64,000 nt of DNA from an uncultured bacterium (GTDB lineage: Bacteria; Bacillota_I; Bacilli_A; RFN20; CAG-826): NCBI GenBank assembly GCA_949299165.1, contig CASFZJ010000003.1, positions 32,611-96,610 of the forward strand. The letters run 5' to 3'. The notes beneath the pieces were generated by a model, which was not told the origin of the DNA, ran no database searches, and saw only the letters and a program-made list of their open reading frames with translations. The first letter of the stretch is position 1. Every line of letters starts with the position of its first letter. Positions 1 through 7,747 of the stretch are shown in pieces. Both the position numbers and the translations under genes were made by a program.

Positions 1-513
1 TTTGATATTAAAGGAAAAAATATTATTGATATCGGAAGTGGGGCAGGTTTACCAGGTATTCCCCTTGCTATTTATTTTCCTGAAACGAATTTCTATTTAT
101 TAGAACCAATTAAAAAAAGATGTAATTTCTTAAATAAAGTTGTCGAGGAACTTTCATTGAAAAATGTAGTAGTTATTAATGGACGTGCTGAAGAATTAGT
201 AAAAGAAAAAAGATCTTTTTTTGATGTTGCAACCGCTCGAGCAGTGTCTAGTTTAAACATACTTTTAGAGCTTGCAATGCCTTTAGTTAAAATTGGTGGC
301 ATTTTTATCTCCTATAAGGGTAAAAATTACGAAAAGGAGTTAATTAGTAGTAAATTAGCACTTAACGAGTTGAATTCTAGTAGTAAATTAGTAGTAAATT
401 GTGTAGTTCCAAATACTAATGATGAGAGAAGTTTTTTATTTTTTGAAAAAAAAGAAGAAATTTCTAACAAATATCCAAGAAGTTATAGTTTAATAAAAAA
501 GAGACCTTTATGA
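1..513 (+). CDS. rsmG: 16S rRNA (guanine-527-N7) methyltransferase, 5' truncated
   Basis: The reading frame is open from base 1, so the N-terminus lies outside the window. The visible 170 residues carry the SAM-binding core: IDIGSGAGLPGIPLAI near the start, then LLEPIKKRCNFL and GRAEEL, all typical of RsmG/GidB, which methylates G527 of 16S rRNA. It is followed directly by parA with an ATGA overlap, the classic order near the replication origin in Bacilli. The frame ends in TGA. Codons 115-133 (bases 344-398) contain an unusual run of 11-bp repeats, reported separately. Identification is firm. Confidence 0.95.
   Translation, partial: FDIKGKNIIDIGSGAGLPGIPLAIYFPETNFYLLEPIKKRCNFLNKVVEELSLKNVVVINGRAEELVKEKRSFFDVATARAVSSLNILLELAMPLVKIGGIFISYKGKNYEKELISSKLALNELNSSSKLVVNCVVPNTNDERSFLFFEKKEEISNKYPRSYSLIKKRPL
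344..398 (+). repeat. 11-bp phased repeat array inside rsmG
   Basis: Five consecutive 11-mers in exact register: TTAGTAGTAAA, TTAGCACTTAA, CGAGTTGAATT, CTAGTAGTAAA, TTAGTAGTAAA. Units 1, 4 and 5 are (nearly) identical. This is the only array of the family found inside a coding region rather than at its end, and it could partly be chance in AT-rich DNA. Confidence 0.5.
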
Positions 514-1307
514 GTTGGATTATTTCGATTGTTAATCAAAAAGGCGGTGTAGGAAAAACAACGACCGCTATAAATTTAGCTTCTTCTTTGTCAAATTTTG
601 GGAAGAAAGTTTTAATAGTGGATTTTGATGCCCAAGGTAATAGTTCAAGAGGTTATGGAATTGATATTTCATTATTAAATAAAACAATTTACGAAGCTCT
701 TATTGGAAAATATGATATTAATGCTATTATAAAGAAGACATTAGTTAAAAATGTTGATGTTGCACCAGCAAATTTGAGATTATCTAATTTTGAAAGTGAA
801 ACTGTCGGAACAACTCAAGAACCATTTAAAATTCTTAAAAATGCTTTATCAAAACTTACTAAAAATTATGATTTTATCTTAATTGATTGCCCACCAAGTT
901 TAGGACTTTTGTCAATTAATGCTTTAAGCGCATCAAATTCAGCTTTAATCCCAGTTCAATGTGAATATTTTGCAATGGAAGGATTAGCACAAGTCTTAGC
1001 AATTATTAAAAGAGTGCAATCTTCCTATAATCATGACCTTGAAATTGAAGGATTTTTGCTGACAATGTATGAAACTCGTTCAACTTTAGGTAAAGAAATC
1101 GTTAGTCAAGTACGTGGACTTTTTAGAGAAAATACATTTAATGTCGAAATTCCACGTAATATTTCAATTAGTGAATCAAGCGGAAAAGGTATTCCGGTAA
1201 ATTTATATAAGCCAACCAGTGCTGGAGCAAGAGCTTACATGCAACTTGCAAAGGAGATTTTAGAAAATGAAAGCAGAAGAAAAGAAGAACGGAACCGTTC
1301 AAAGTGA
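510..1307 (+). CDS. parA: ParA/Soj chromosome-partitioning ATPase
   Basis: 265 residues. A deviant Walker A motif, NQKGGVGKTTTAINLA (residues 8-23), is followed by DFDAQGNSSRG and the Walker B region LIDCPPSLGLLSINAL, the signature of ParA/MinD-type ATPases. With ParB it drives origin segregation and, in Bacilli, modulates DnaA. The start ATG overlaps the rsmG TGA, and the 3' end overlaps parB by 41 nt, so the three genes are translationally coupled. Length matches B. subtilis Soj. No unusual residues were noticed. Confidence 0.96.
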   Translation: MSWIISIVNQKGGVGKTTTAINLASSLSNFGKKVLIVDFDAQGNSSRGYGIDISLLNKTIYEALIGKYDINAIIKKTLVKNVDVAPANLRLSNFESETVGTTQEPFKILKNALSKLTKNYDFILIDCPPSLGLLSINALSASNSALIPVQCEYFAMEGLAQVLAIIKRVQSSYNHDLEIEGFLLTMYETRSTLGKEIVSQVRGLFRENTFNVEIPRNISISESSGKGIPVNLYKPTSAGARAYMQLAKEILENESRRKEERNRSK

Positions 1308-2100
1308 CTTAAAAACTTTAATTGAACGTTTCTCAAAAAATGATGTTATCAGCGACATCGACAAAAATTATCAAAGAGAAAATGTTAAATATTTAACATA
1401 TGATGATATTGTTGATAATGCATTTATTAAAGAAGCAAAAATCGATAAAGAAACTATCAAAAACATCGAAAAATCTATCATTGAAAGAGGTATTTATAAT
1501 CCTTTAATTGTTAGAGAAAGCAAAAAAGGAAAATATGAAGTAATTATTGGTAGAAAAAGATGGCTTGCTTCTAAAAAACTTGAATATAAAAAGATCCCTG
1601 TAATTATTAAAAATTACGATGATCAAGAAACATTATTAATTCTTCTTTGCGATGCAAGGGAAAATAAAAACTTTAATCCAATCGAAATTGCTTTAGTTAT
1701 AAAACATTTAGCTGAAGATTTTGGTTATAAAATGAAAGATATTGCTGATATTATGCATGTTTCTACTGGTCAAGTAAGTAATTATATTTCCTTATTATCT
1801 ATGCCAGAAGATGTTATTTATGATATCTCAACAAATAAACTTTCATTTGGTCACGCAAAAGCTATTTCTAGACTTAAAGAAAAAGATATCAAAACAATTA
1901 TTAAAAAGATTTATGCTTATAATTTAAGCGTTAGAGATACTGAAAAACTCGCATTTAATCTTGAAGACAAAAATTTAAAGATCAAAAAAGATTATGTTAT
2001 TAGAAAGAAAGATAAAAGTATTATTATCAAGATTAATAACGATGTAAATTTTGATAAAATCTACAAAAAAATCTCGGAATTTTTAAAAAAAGAAATATAA
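1267..2100 (+). CDS. parB: ParB/Spo0J centromere-binding protein
   Basis: 277 residues. The N-terminal ParB domain is seen at about residues 45-115 (LTYDDI, IIERGIYNPLIVRES, YEVIIGRKRWLASKK, IPVIIKN), followed by the KMKDIADIMHVSTGQVSNYI helix-turn-helix and a lysine-rich C-terminal dimerisation region. It should bind parS and load condensin. The start at 1267 has an AAGGAG SD at 1252-1257 inside parA. Odd point: the CTP-binding motif GERRxR is GRKRWL here, so the conserved glutamate is an arginine. No perfect parS site was seen in the window. Confidence 0.93.
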   Translation: MKAEEKKNGTVQSDLKTLIERFSKNDVISDIDKNYQRENVKYLTYDDIVDNAFIKEAKIDKETIKNIEKSIIERGIYNPLIVRESKKGKYEVIIGRKRWLASKKLEYKKIPVIIKNYDDQETLLILLCDARENKNFNPIEIALVIKHLAEDFGYKMKDIADIMHVSTGQVSNYISLLSMPEDVIYDISTNKLSFGHAKAISRLKEKDIKTIIKKIYAYNLSVRDTEKLAFNLEDKNLKIKKDYVIRKKDKSIIIKINNDVNFDKIYKKISEFLKKEI

Positions 2101-2127
2101 ATTTGAAAATTAGTATATAATAAAATT

Positions 2128-2233
2128 GCTTCAGGGACGGTGAGATTCCGTATTGGTGGTAAACCCCACGAGAGTTAAAACTCAGAACTAGCGAAATTCT
2201 AGTGGCAGCAGTTAAAGTCTGATATAAAGAAGT
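2128..2233 (+). promoter_or_regulatory. FMN riboswitch (RFN element)
   Basis: The sequence runs from GCTTC (2128) to GAAG (2230) and contains the RFN landmarks in order: AGGGACGGTGAGATTCCGT, TTGGTGGTAAACCCCACGAG, and GTGGCAGCAG...AGTCTGATATAAAGAAG. These match the conserved arms of the FMN aptamer. It lies directly upstream of ribU, a riboflavin-uptake gene, so FMN would repress riboflavin import. Confidence 0.95.
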
Positions 2234-2249
2234 GATATATAACTTTTTT

Positions 2250-2280
2250 AGGACCTGGAGTGTTTGGAGGTCCTTTTTTT
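2250..2280 (+). terminator. Riboswitch expression platform: terminator that contains the ribU SD
   Basis: A perfect 7-bp stem (AGGACCT 2250-2256 with AGGTCCT 2268-2274) is followed by a run of T to 2280. The ribU Shine-Dalgarno GGAGG (2266-2270) lies in the 3' arm and the ATG follows the T-run, so the same hairpin could stop transcription or hide the SD. Confidence 0.88.
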
Positions 2281-2904
2281 ATGAATATTTCAAGAAGAAA
2301 AGTAATTAATTACATTTCTCAAACCGCTATTTTTGGTGGACTGGCTGCAATTTTATATTGCGTGCCAGGATTACAATTTCAATTACCATTTGTGGCACCA
2401 GGATTTATGTCGATTCACCTTGATGAAATTCCTATTTTAATCTCATCGTTTGCATATGGTCCATTACTTGGAGTTTTTGAAATAATTTTAAAAACTTTAA
2501 TCAAACTTCCAATGACTAGCAGTCTTTGTGTTGGAGAACTTGGTGACATGCTATATTCATTTGCTTTTATTATTCCTGCCGCATTAATTTATAAGAAAAA
2601 TAGAACTATTAAAGGCGCAGTAATTGGTCTTGCGGTTGGTGTTTTATGTAACTTATTTATGACAACTATCGTAAATTTATATACAATTTTTCCATTTTAT
2701 AAATTTGTATATGGATTTGAGGATGGTTATATAGCAGCTGCGTTTAATGCAATATTTAATTGGGGAATCGTAAATGATTTAGATCCTCGAATAGCAATTT
2801 TACTTATTCCTTTTAATATAATTAAAGATGCAATAGTGGTTGGAGTAACATTTATTTGTTATAAGCCTCTAAGATTTATCTGCGAAAAAGTCTATAAATA
2901 TTAA
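2281..2904 (+). CDS. ribU: RibU-type riboflavin ECF transporter, substrate-binding (S) subunit
   Basis: 207 residues, almost entirely hydrophobic, with about six membrane segments; it has the size and charge pattern of ECF S components. The FMN riboswitch immediately upstream points to riboflavin as substrate. It would need the shared ECF ATPases and EcfT, which are not in the window. I place the start at ATG 2281 (MNISRRK), 10 nt after GGAGG, rather than at the upstream GTG 2260 inside the terminator. The S-component family is clear; the riboflavin specificity rests mainly on the riboswitch. Confidence 0.9.
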   Translation: MNISRRKVINYISQTAIFGGLAAILYCVPGLQFQLPFVAPGFMSIHLDEIPILISSFAYGPLLGVFEIILKTLIKLPMTSSLCVGELGDMLYSFAFIIPAALIYKKNRTIKGAVIGLAVGVLCNLFMTTIVNLYTIFPFYKFVYGFEDGYIAAAFNAIFNWGIVNDLDPRIAILLIPFNIIKDAIVVGVTFICYKPLRFICEKVYKY

Positions 2905-2917
2905 AAAGAAGAAAAAA

Positions 2918-2946
2918 ACTCTCCAATTGAGGAGAGTCATTTTTTT
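2918..2946. terminator. Bidirectional intrinsic terminator between ribU and ferredoxin
   Basis: Stem ACTCTCC (2918-2924) pairs with GGAGAGT (2931-2937) around a 6-nt loop; a T-run follows and an A-run precedes, so it can serve both convergent genes. Confidence 0.85.
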
Positions 2947-2960
2947 AAATTTTATATATC

Positions 2961-3143
2961 TTATTCTTTTTCGATAGCACCAACTGGGCAATTTCCAGCA
3001 GCATCGTCGAAATCAGCATCTGCGAGTTCACCAACAACTGTTGCTTTACCTTCATCATCGAAAGCAAATGTATCTGGATAGCTTCCAACACATAAACCGC
3101 AACCGATGCAAGCTTCTTTGTTTACTTTAACTTTAACTGACAT
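2961..3143 (-). CDS. Ferredoxin, single [4Fe-4S] cluster
   Basis: 60 residues. CIGCGLC (Cys 12, 15, 18) and a distant NCPVGAIE (Cys about 51) give exactly the four ligands of a one-cluster ferredoxin of the Thermotoga type. The two extra cysteines that form a disulfide in that protein are absent (SYPDTF instead of LCPDVF). The middle is acidic, as expected of a soluble electron carrier. An SD (GGAGG) precedes the ATG, and a promoter-like TTGTAA-16-TAAAAT is seen upstream on the minus strand. The redox partner cannot be inferred from neighbours. Confidence 0.93.
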   Translation of the reverse strand: MSVKVKVNKEACIGCGLCVGSYPDTFAFDDEGKATVVGELADADFDDAAGNCPVGAIEKE

Positions 3144-3365
3144 TTCCCTTAACCTCCGATAACTTATTTTATCAATTATATTGTTTTTTACAAGTCTTTT
3201 TGGCTATTTATAGGTTCAAAAATTATGAAAATTTATTGGCAAAAATTCGATAAAATTCATTAATTTTTGTTATAAATTAATCTTTAATAATATATAAATG
3301 TTTTAATATGAAAATAATTCATAATTTTAATACTTAAATTTGGTAATAATTACTGATTTAACCAA

Positions 3366-3381
3366 ATGTAAACCCTTACAA
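3366..3381. promoter_or_regulatory. cre-like palindromic operator upstream of gap
   Basis: ATGTAAACCCTTACAA matches the catabolite-response element consensus WTGNNARCGNWWWCAW except for the central G, and TGTAA/TTACA forms a perfect inverted repeat. It lies about 65 bp upstream of the gap -35 box. Candidate CcpA or other carbon-responsive regulator site; no CcpA gene is in the window. Confidence 0.45.
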
Positions 3382-3443
3382 TGACAAAAATTGATAAAAA
3401 AACGCAAAAAAATAGAAAAAAACACATATTTATTATGTTTAAT

Positions 3444-3471
3444 TTGAAGTTAAATTGTTATATACTATTAA
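3444..3471 (+). promoter_or_regulatory. Candidate promoter of gap
   Basis: TTGAAG (3444-3449), 16-nt spacer, TATTAA (3466-3471). A second possible -10, TATACT, lies at 3461-3466. The SD AAGGAGGA follows at about 3485. Confidence 0.6.
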
Positions 3472-3502
3472 CGGTAAAATTCTTAAGGAGGAATTTATAA
3501 AT

Positions 3503-4519
3503 ATGGCTATTAGAGTAGCAATTAATGGATTCGGAAGAATCGGACGTCTTGCATTCAGACAAATGTTCAGAGCAAAAGGATATGAAATCGTTGCTATTAA
3601 CGATTTAACAGATCCAAAGATGTTAGCAAACCTTTTAAAGTATGACTCAGCTCAAGGTAGATATGCTTTAGCAGACAAAGTTACATCAACAGATCACTCA
3701 ATCATTGTCGATGGCGATGAAATCGAAATCTTAAGTGAAAAAGATGCAGCAAATCTTCCATGGAAAAAGCTTGGTGTTGATGTTGTCTTAGAATGTACAG
3801 GTTTCTACACAAAGAAAGAAAAAGCAATGGCACACATCAATGCAGGTGCTAAAAAAGTTATCATCTCTGCTCCAGCAGGAAACGATTTAAAGACAATCGT
3901 TTATGGTGTTAACGAACATACATTAACAACAGATGATCAAATCATCTCAGCAGCTAGCTGTACAACAAACTGTTTAGCTCCTATGGCAAATGCATTAAAT
4001 CAACTTTATCCAATTCAATCTGGTATCATGACAACAGTTCACGCATACACAGGTGACCAAATGGTACTTGATGGACCACACAGAAAAGGTGATTTAAGAA
4101 GAGCAAGAGCTGCAGCTGTTAACATTGTTCCTAATTCAACAGGTGCTGCAAAAGCTATCGGACTTGTTATTCCTGAATTAAATGGCAAATTAATCGGTAG
4201 TGCACAAAGAGTTCCAGTCTGCACAGGTTCAACAACAATCCTTGTCGCAGTTGTCGAAGGAAAAGATGTCACTAAAGAAAGCATTAATGAATATATGAAA
4301 GCTCACACATCAGCTTCATATGGATACAACGAAGATCCAATCGTTTCTTCTGATGTTATCGGTATGACATATGGTTCATTATTCGATGCTACACAAACCA
4401 TGGTTGCTAAGATTGATGACAATCATTACCAAGTCCAAGTCGTTTCTTGGTACGATAATGAAAATTCATATACTAGCCAAATGGTTAGAACAATCAAATA
4501 CTTTGCTGAATTAAAATAG
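3503..4519 (+). CDS. gap: Glyceraldehyde-3-phosphate dehydrogenase
   Basis: 338 residues from ATG 3503 ([15 protein letters not shown]), which has a strong SD, AAGGAGGA; the earlier in-frame ATG lies inside the promoter and is rejected. The NAD-binding GFGRIGR, the catalytic [12 protein letters not shown] with the active-site cysteine, and the C-terminal [14 protein letters not shown] are all present. It catalyses oxidation and phosphorylation of glyceraldehyde-3-phosphate. First gene of gap-pgk-tpiA; a terminator lies between gap and pgk and may lower expression of the later genes. Confidence 0.98.
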   Translation: MAIRVAINGFGRIGRLAFRQMFRAKGYEIVAINDLTDPKMLANLLKYDSAQGRYALADKVTSTDHSIIVDGDEIEILSEKDAANLPWKKLGVDVVLECTGFYTKKEKAMAHINAGAKKVIISAPAGNDLKTIVYGVNEHTLTTDDQIISAASCTTNCLAPMANALNQLYPIQSGIMTTVHAYTGDQMVLDGPHRKGDLRRARAAAVNIVPNSTGAAKAIGLVIPELNGKLIGSAQRVPVCTGSTTILVAVVEGKDVTKESINEYMKAHTSASYGYNEDPIVSSDVIGMTYGSLFDATQTMVAKIDDNHYQVQVVSWYDNENSYTSQMVRTIKYFAELK

Positions 4520-4538
4520 TTAAATAATTTGATTTATT

Positions 4539-4570
4539 GGGGCTTAATAATGGACTTATTAGCCCCTTTT
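4539..4570 (+). terminator. Terminator/attenuator between gap and pgk
   Basis: GGGGCTTAATAA (4539-4550) pairs with TTATTAGCCCC (4556-4566) with one bulge, followed by TTTT. No separate pgk promoter was seen, so it is probably partly read through. Confidence 0.75.
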
Positions 4571-4590
4571 ATTTAAATAGAGGAGAAAAA

Positions 4591-5808
4591 ATGAATACAA
4601 TTGATAATTTAAAAGGATTAAACGGCAAAAAAATCCTCGTTAGAGTTGATTTTAATGTCCCTTTAAAAGGCACAGAAGTTAGAGATGACAATAGAGTCGT
4701 CGCTGCTTTACCAACAATTAAAAAATTATTAAGTGAAGGAGCTGCTCTTGTCTTAATGTCCCACTTAGGAAAAATTAAATGGGGTAAAGTTGATGATGCA
4801 GAAATCGCTAAAGAAAAAGAAAAGAACAATATGGAATATGTTTATCCAGTTCTTGCTAAACATTTAGAAGGTGTCACAGTTAAATTCTGCCCTGTCACAA
4901 GTGGTGATGAACTTAAAAATGCTATTGCTTCTTTAAAAGCTGGCGAAGTTTTACTTGTTCAAAATACAAGATACGAAAAAGGCGAAAGCAAAAATGATGC
5001 TAAATTATCAGCAGAATGGGCAAGCTATGTTGATGGTTTCGTAATGGATGCTTTTGGTAGTGCACACAGAGCTCACGCATCAACATATGGCGTTCCAGAA
5101 ATCTTAAAGAAAGAAGGAAAACCAGTCGCTTTAGGTTATTTAATGGAAAAAGAAGTCAAGAATTTAGGTGCATGTGTTAAAGGTGATGTTCATCCATATC
5201 TTGCAATTCTTGGTGGATTTAAAGTTTCCGATAAGATTAAAGTTATCGATTCCTTACTCAAAAAATGCGATAAGATCTTAATTGGTGGTGCTATGGCTTA
5301 TACATTCTTAAAAGCTTTGGGCAAAAAAGTTGGACACTGCCCAGTTGAAGATGATCAATTAGAATATGCTAAAAAATGCTACGAAAGTGGTAAGATTTTA
5401 CTTCCAATAGATAATGTCATTGCTGATGGTTTTGATAATTATCATGAAGAAAATATTAAAGTTGTCGGACAAAGCGAAGATATTCCAGAAGGATACCAAG
5501 GTTTAGATATTGGACCAAAAACTGAAGAATTATATAGAAATGAAATTGCAAAAGCAAAATTAATTTTCTGGAATGGACCAATGGGTGTTTTCGAAGATGC
5601 TCATTTCCAACATGGTACAATCGAAGTTTGTAAAGCAATCACAGAAAATACTGAAGCTTTTTCAGTAATCGGTGGTGGTGATAGTGCAGCTGCTGCTAAA
5701 CAATTCGGTTATGCTAATAAATTCTCCCATGTTTCAACAGGTGGTGGTGCTTCACTTGAAATGATTGAAAATGATGGACACCTCCCAGGAATCGATGTTA
5801 TTGGATAA
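4591..5808 (+). CDS. pgk: Phosphoglycerate kinase
   Basis: 405 residues from ATG 4591 (MNTIDNLKGLNGKKILVRVDFNVP) preceded by GAGGAG. Family hallmarks are VRVDFNVP, SHLGK (substrate-binding Arg/His region), FWNGPMGVFE and the nucleotide-binding GGGDSAAAAKQFG followed by STGGGASLE. It makes ATP from 1,3-bisphosphoglycerate. Length is usual for the family. Sits in the glycolytic operon six bases upstream of tpiA. Confidence 0.97.
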   Translation: MNTIDNLKGLNGKKILVRVDFNVPLKGTEVRDDNRVVAALPTIKKLLSEGAALVLMSHLGKIKWGKVDDAEIAKEKEKNNMEYVYPVLAKHLEGVTVKFCPVTSGDELKNAIASLKAGEVLLVQNTRYEKGESKNDAKLSAEWASYVDGFVMDAFGSAHRAHASTYGVPEILKKEGKPVALGYLMEKEVKNLGACVKGDVHPYLAILGGFKVSDKIKVIDSLLKKCDKILIGGAMAYTFLKALGKKVGHCPVEDDQLEYAKKCYESGKILLPIDNVIADGFDNYHEENIKVVGQSEDIPEGYQGLDIGPKTEELYRNEIAKAKLIFWNGPMGVFEDAHFQHGTIEVCKAITENTEAFSVIGGGDSAAAAKQFGYANKFSHVSTGGGASLEMIENDGHLPGIDVIG

Positions 5809-5814
5809 TTAAAT

Positions 5815-6576
5815 ATGAGAAGAAAATTATTACTTGGAAACTGGAAAATGAACAAAACACCTAGCCAAGCAATTGAATTTGCTAAGGCTAGTAAAGATCT
5901 TGGAAAACTTGCAAGATCAAACAAAGTTGATATGGGTGTTTGCGTTCCTTATATTGATTTAGTTCCAGTCAAAAAGATTATTAAAAATTCTTTAATTGTT
6001 GGTGCTGAAAATTGCCACTATGAAGATCATGGTGCATTTACTGGTGAAGTTTCAATTCCAATGTTAAAAGAAATTGGAATTAACTGGGTTATCATTGGTC
6101 ACTCTGAAAGAAGAACATATGATGGCGAAACAAGTGAAAAATGTAATAAAAAGATCCTTGCTTTATTAAAAAATGGCATGGTTCCAGTTTATTGCTGTGG
6201 CGAATCATTAGAAACATACAATGAAGGCAAAACAAAAGAATTTGTTAAAGAACAAATTATTGCCGGATTTAAGGATGTTGCTTATGAAGATGCTTCAAAA
6301 GTAGTTATTGCTTATGAACCTATTTGGGCAATCGGCACTGGTAAAAACGCTAGTGAAGAAATTGCTGAAGATATTTGCAAATTCATCAGAACAACAATCA
6401 AATCACTTTACGATGTAAAAGTCGCTAACAAAGTTAGAATTTTATATGGCGGAAGCGTTAAACCTGCATCAGTTAAAGGTTACTTATCACAAAAAGATGT
6501 TGATGGTGCTTTAGTTGGTGGAGCAAGTTTAGAAGTCGAATCATATAAAGAACTTTTAACTTCTTATATTGATTAA
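5815..6576 (+). CDS. tpiA: Triosephosphate isomerase
   Basis: 253 residues. GNWKMNKT (catalytic Lys), IGHSERR (catalytic His) and AYEPIWAIGTGK (catalytic Glu) are all in place, and YGGSVKP near the C-terminus is the phosphate loop. It interconverts dihydroxyacetone phosphate and glyceraldehyde-3-phosphate. Start ATG lies six bases after pgk; no clear SD, so translation may be coupled to pgk. An intrinsic terminator ends the operon. Confidence 0.97.
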   Translation: MRRKLLLGNWKMNKTPSQAIEFAKASKDLGKLARSNKVDMGVCVPYIDLVPVKKIIKNSLIVGAENCHYEDHGAFTGEVSIPMLKEIGINWVIIGHSERRTYDGETSEKCNKKILALLKNGMVPVYCCGESLETYNEGKTKEFVKEQIIAGFKDVAYEDASKVVIAYEPIWAIGTGKNASEEIAEDICKFIRTTIKSLYDVKVANKVRILYGGSVKPASVKGYLSQKDVDGALVGGASLEVESYKELLTSYID

Positions 6577-6595
6577 TTTTAACTCTTAAGCAATG

Positions 6596-6628
6596 AAAAG
6601 ATAGGCCCTAAAAAGTCTATCTTTTTTT
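6596..6628 (+). terminator. Terminator after tpiA
   Basis: AAAAGATAG (6596-6604) pairs with CTATCTTTT (6617-6625), followed by a T-run. Confidence 0.85.
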
Positions 6629-6858
6629 GACATTTAAAGTAAAAATATTAGAAAAAAAGTTAAAATTTGCAGTGTTTTTTAAAAAAAGTTTGGGAATTTT
6701 AATTTTTTTCGGAACTTTTTAAAAATTCCTTGGAAAAATTGAAAAAAGTTGGATTTTAACATTTTTGTAATTTAAATTATTTTAATAAAAACTTCAAACA
6801 ATAAGTGATTTAATCTTGTATTAATATTATAATCTTTATTAGATGGAGGTTACTTATC

Positions 6859-7680
6859 TTGGAAAATTATGCTCAACAACAAGGTCAAAGAAGTGAAGTA
6901 GTTAGTGAAATTTTTGAAAACAAAACTTCTAAGAGTAAATTTTATACTCAAATTTTCTTGTATTTTGGATTAGGTATTTTATTAACGGCTGCAGTTAGTT
7001 TAATTGCTTCATGGATTTTTGGTTCAATTTGGCCAATGTCAAAAATAGGCGATGATGGAATCATTTATCTTAATGAAACTTCCATGATGGCTTATACAGT
7101 ATTATTGGTTGTAAGTGCAATTGCGTTGTTAATCGTTTCTTTTGTTATTACATTTAAATCTTTAAAAGGAAGTGGATCAATTCTAGTCCCATATATTCTT
7201 TATTCTGCAATAATGGGTATTATGTTATCTTCGCTTTCATTCTTTATTGGAGATGCATATATTATCGGTTGTGCCTTATTAATTACAGCGGTTTTATTCG
7301 TAGGAATGGCTGGAATTGGTTATTTGACACACAATAAATTAGCAACACGGACTAAAGTTTTACTTGGTTTCTCTGTTGCTATTATATTACTTTCGCTTTT
7401 AAATTTAGTTATTATTCCTTTTGGATTGTTAGGCGGAAATTGGGCATTATTCGAAGCAACAATTTGGCTATATTTACTTGTTGAAGTGATTATGCTAGTT
7501 TTTATCCTCATTATGGTTGCAGTCGATATGGCAAGAATTAGAACAATTGCTGAACATGGTGCAGGAAGTAAAAATATTGCTTTATATTGTGCCTTAAGTT
7601 TATATTCTGATTTTATTAATTTATTCATTTACGTTTTACGTTTCTTACTTGTAATTGTTGCAAGTAGCAGAAACAATTAA
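6859..7680 (+). CDS. Bax inhibitor-1/YccA family membrane protein, TTG start
   Basis: 273 residues with about seven transmembrane segments. YFGLGILLTAAVS near the N-terminus, the YSAIMGIMLSSLSF segment and the C-terminal ALSLYSDFINLFIYVLRFL are typical of the BI-1/YccA (UPF0005) family, thought to form pH-sensitive ion-leak channels and in bacteria linked to membrane protease FtsH. The only start that fits the SD (GGAGG at 6844-6848) is TTG at 6859; the next in-frame ATG would remove the first segment. A TATAAT at 6828-6833 lies upstream. The about 280-bp gap before it (6577-6858) otherwise holds only the tpiA terminator and AT-rich DNA with weak hairpins. Confidence 0.88.
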   Translation: MENYAQQQGQRSEVVSEIFENKTSKSKFYTQIFLYFGLGILLTAAVSLIASWIFGSIWPMSKIGDDGIIYLNETSMMAYTVLLVVSAIALLIVSFVITFKSLKGSGSILVPYILYSAIMGIMLSSLSFFIGDAYIIGCALLITAVLFVGMAGIGYLTHNKLATRTKVLLGFSVAIILLSLLNLVIIPFGLLGGNWALFEATIWLYLLVEVIMLVFILIMVAVDMARIRTIAEHGAGSKNIALYCALSLYSDFINLFIYVLRFLLVIVASSRNN

Positions 7681-7693
7681 AACATATATTAAA

Positions 7694-7724
7694 AAACTCG
7701 AGGATTGATTTCCCGAGTTTTTTT
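7694..7724. terminator. Bidirectional terminator between BI-1 gene and rarA
   Basis: AAACTCG (7694-7700) pairs with CGAGTTT (7714-7720); T-run after and A-run before, serving both convergent genes. Confidence 0.85.
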
Positions 7725-7747
7725 GTGCCTATTTTTCAAAAGCACGA

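Larger units (their letters stand above)
3144..3502. other. Intergenic region between divergent ferredoxin and gap
   Basis: 359 bp without a gene. It holds the ferredoxin promoter on the minus side, a cre-like palindrome (3366-3381), the gap promoter (3444-3471) and the gap SD. The middle part (3200-3360) is very AT-rich with nothing recognisable. Confidence 0.7.

Noticed and set aside
3455..3502. Upstream start for gap adding 16 residues
   Set aside because: It lies in the promoter; the strong SD and the family N-terminus point to ATG 3503.
6640..6800. AT-rich weak hairpins between tpiA and the BI-1 gene
   Set aside because: Stems are almost only A-T and overlapping; no conserved RNA motif was recognised.
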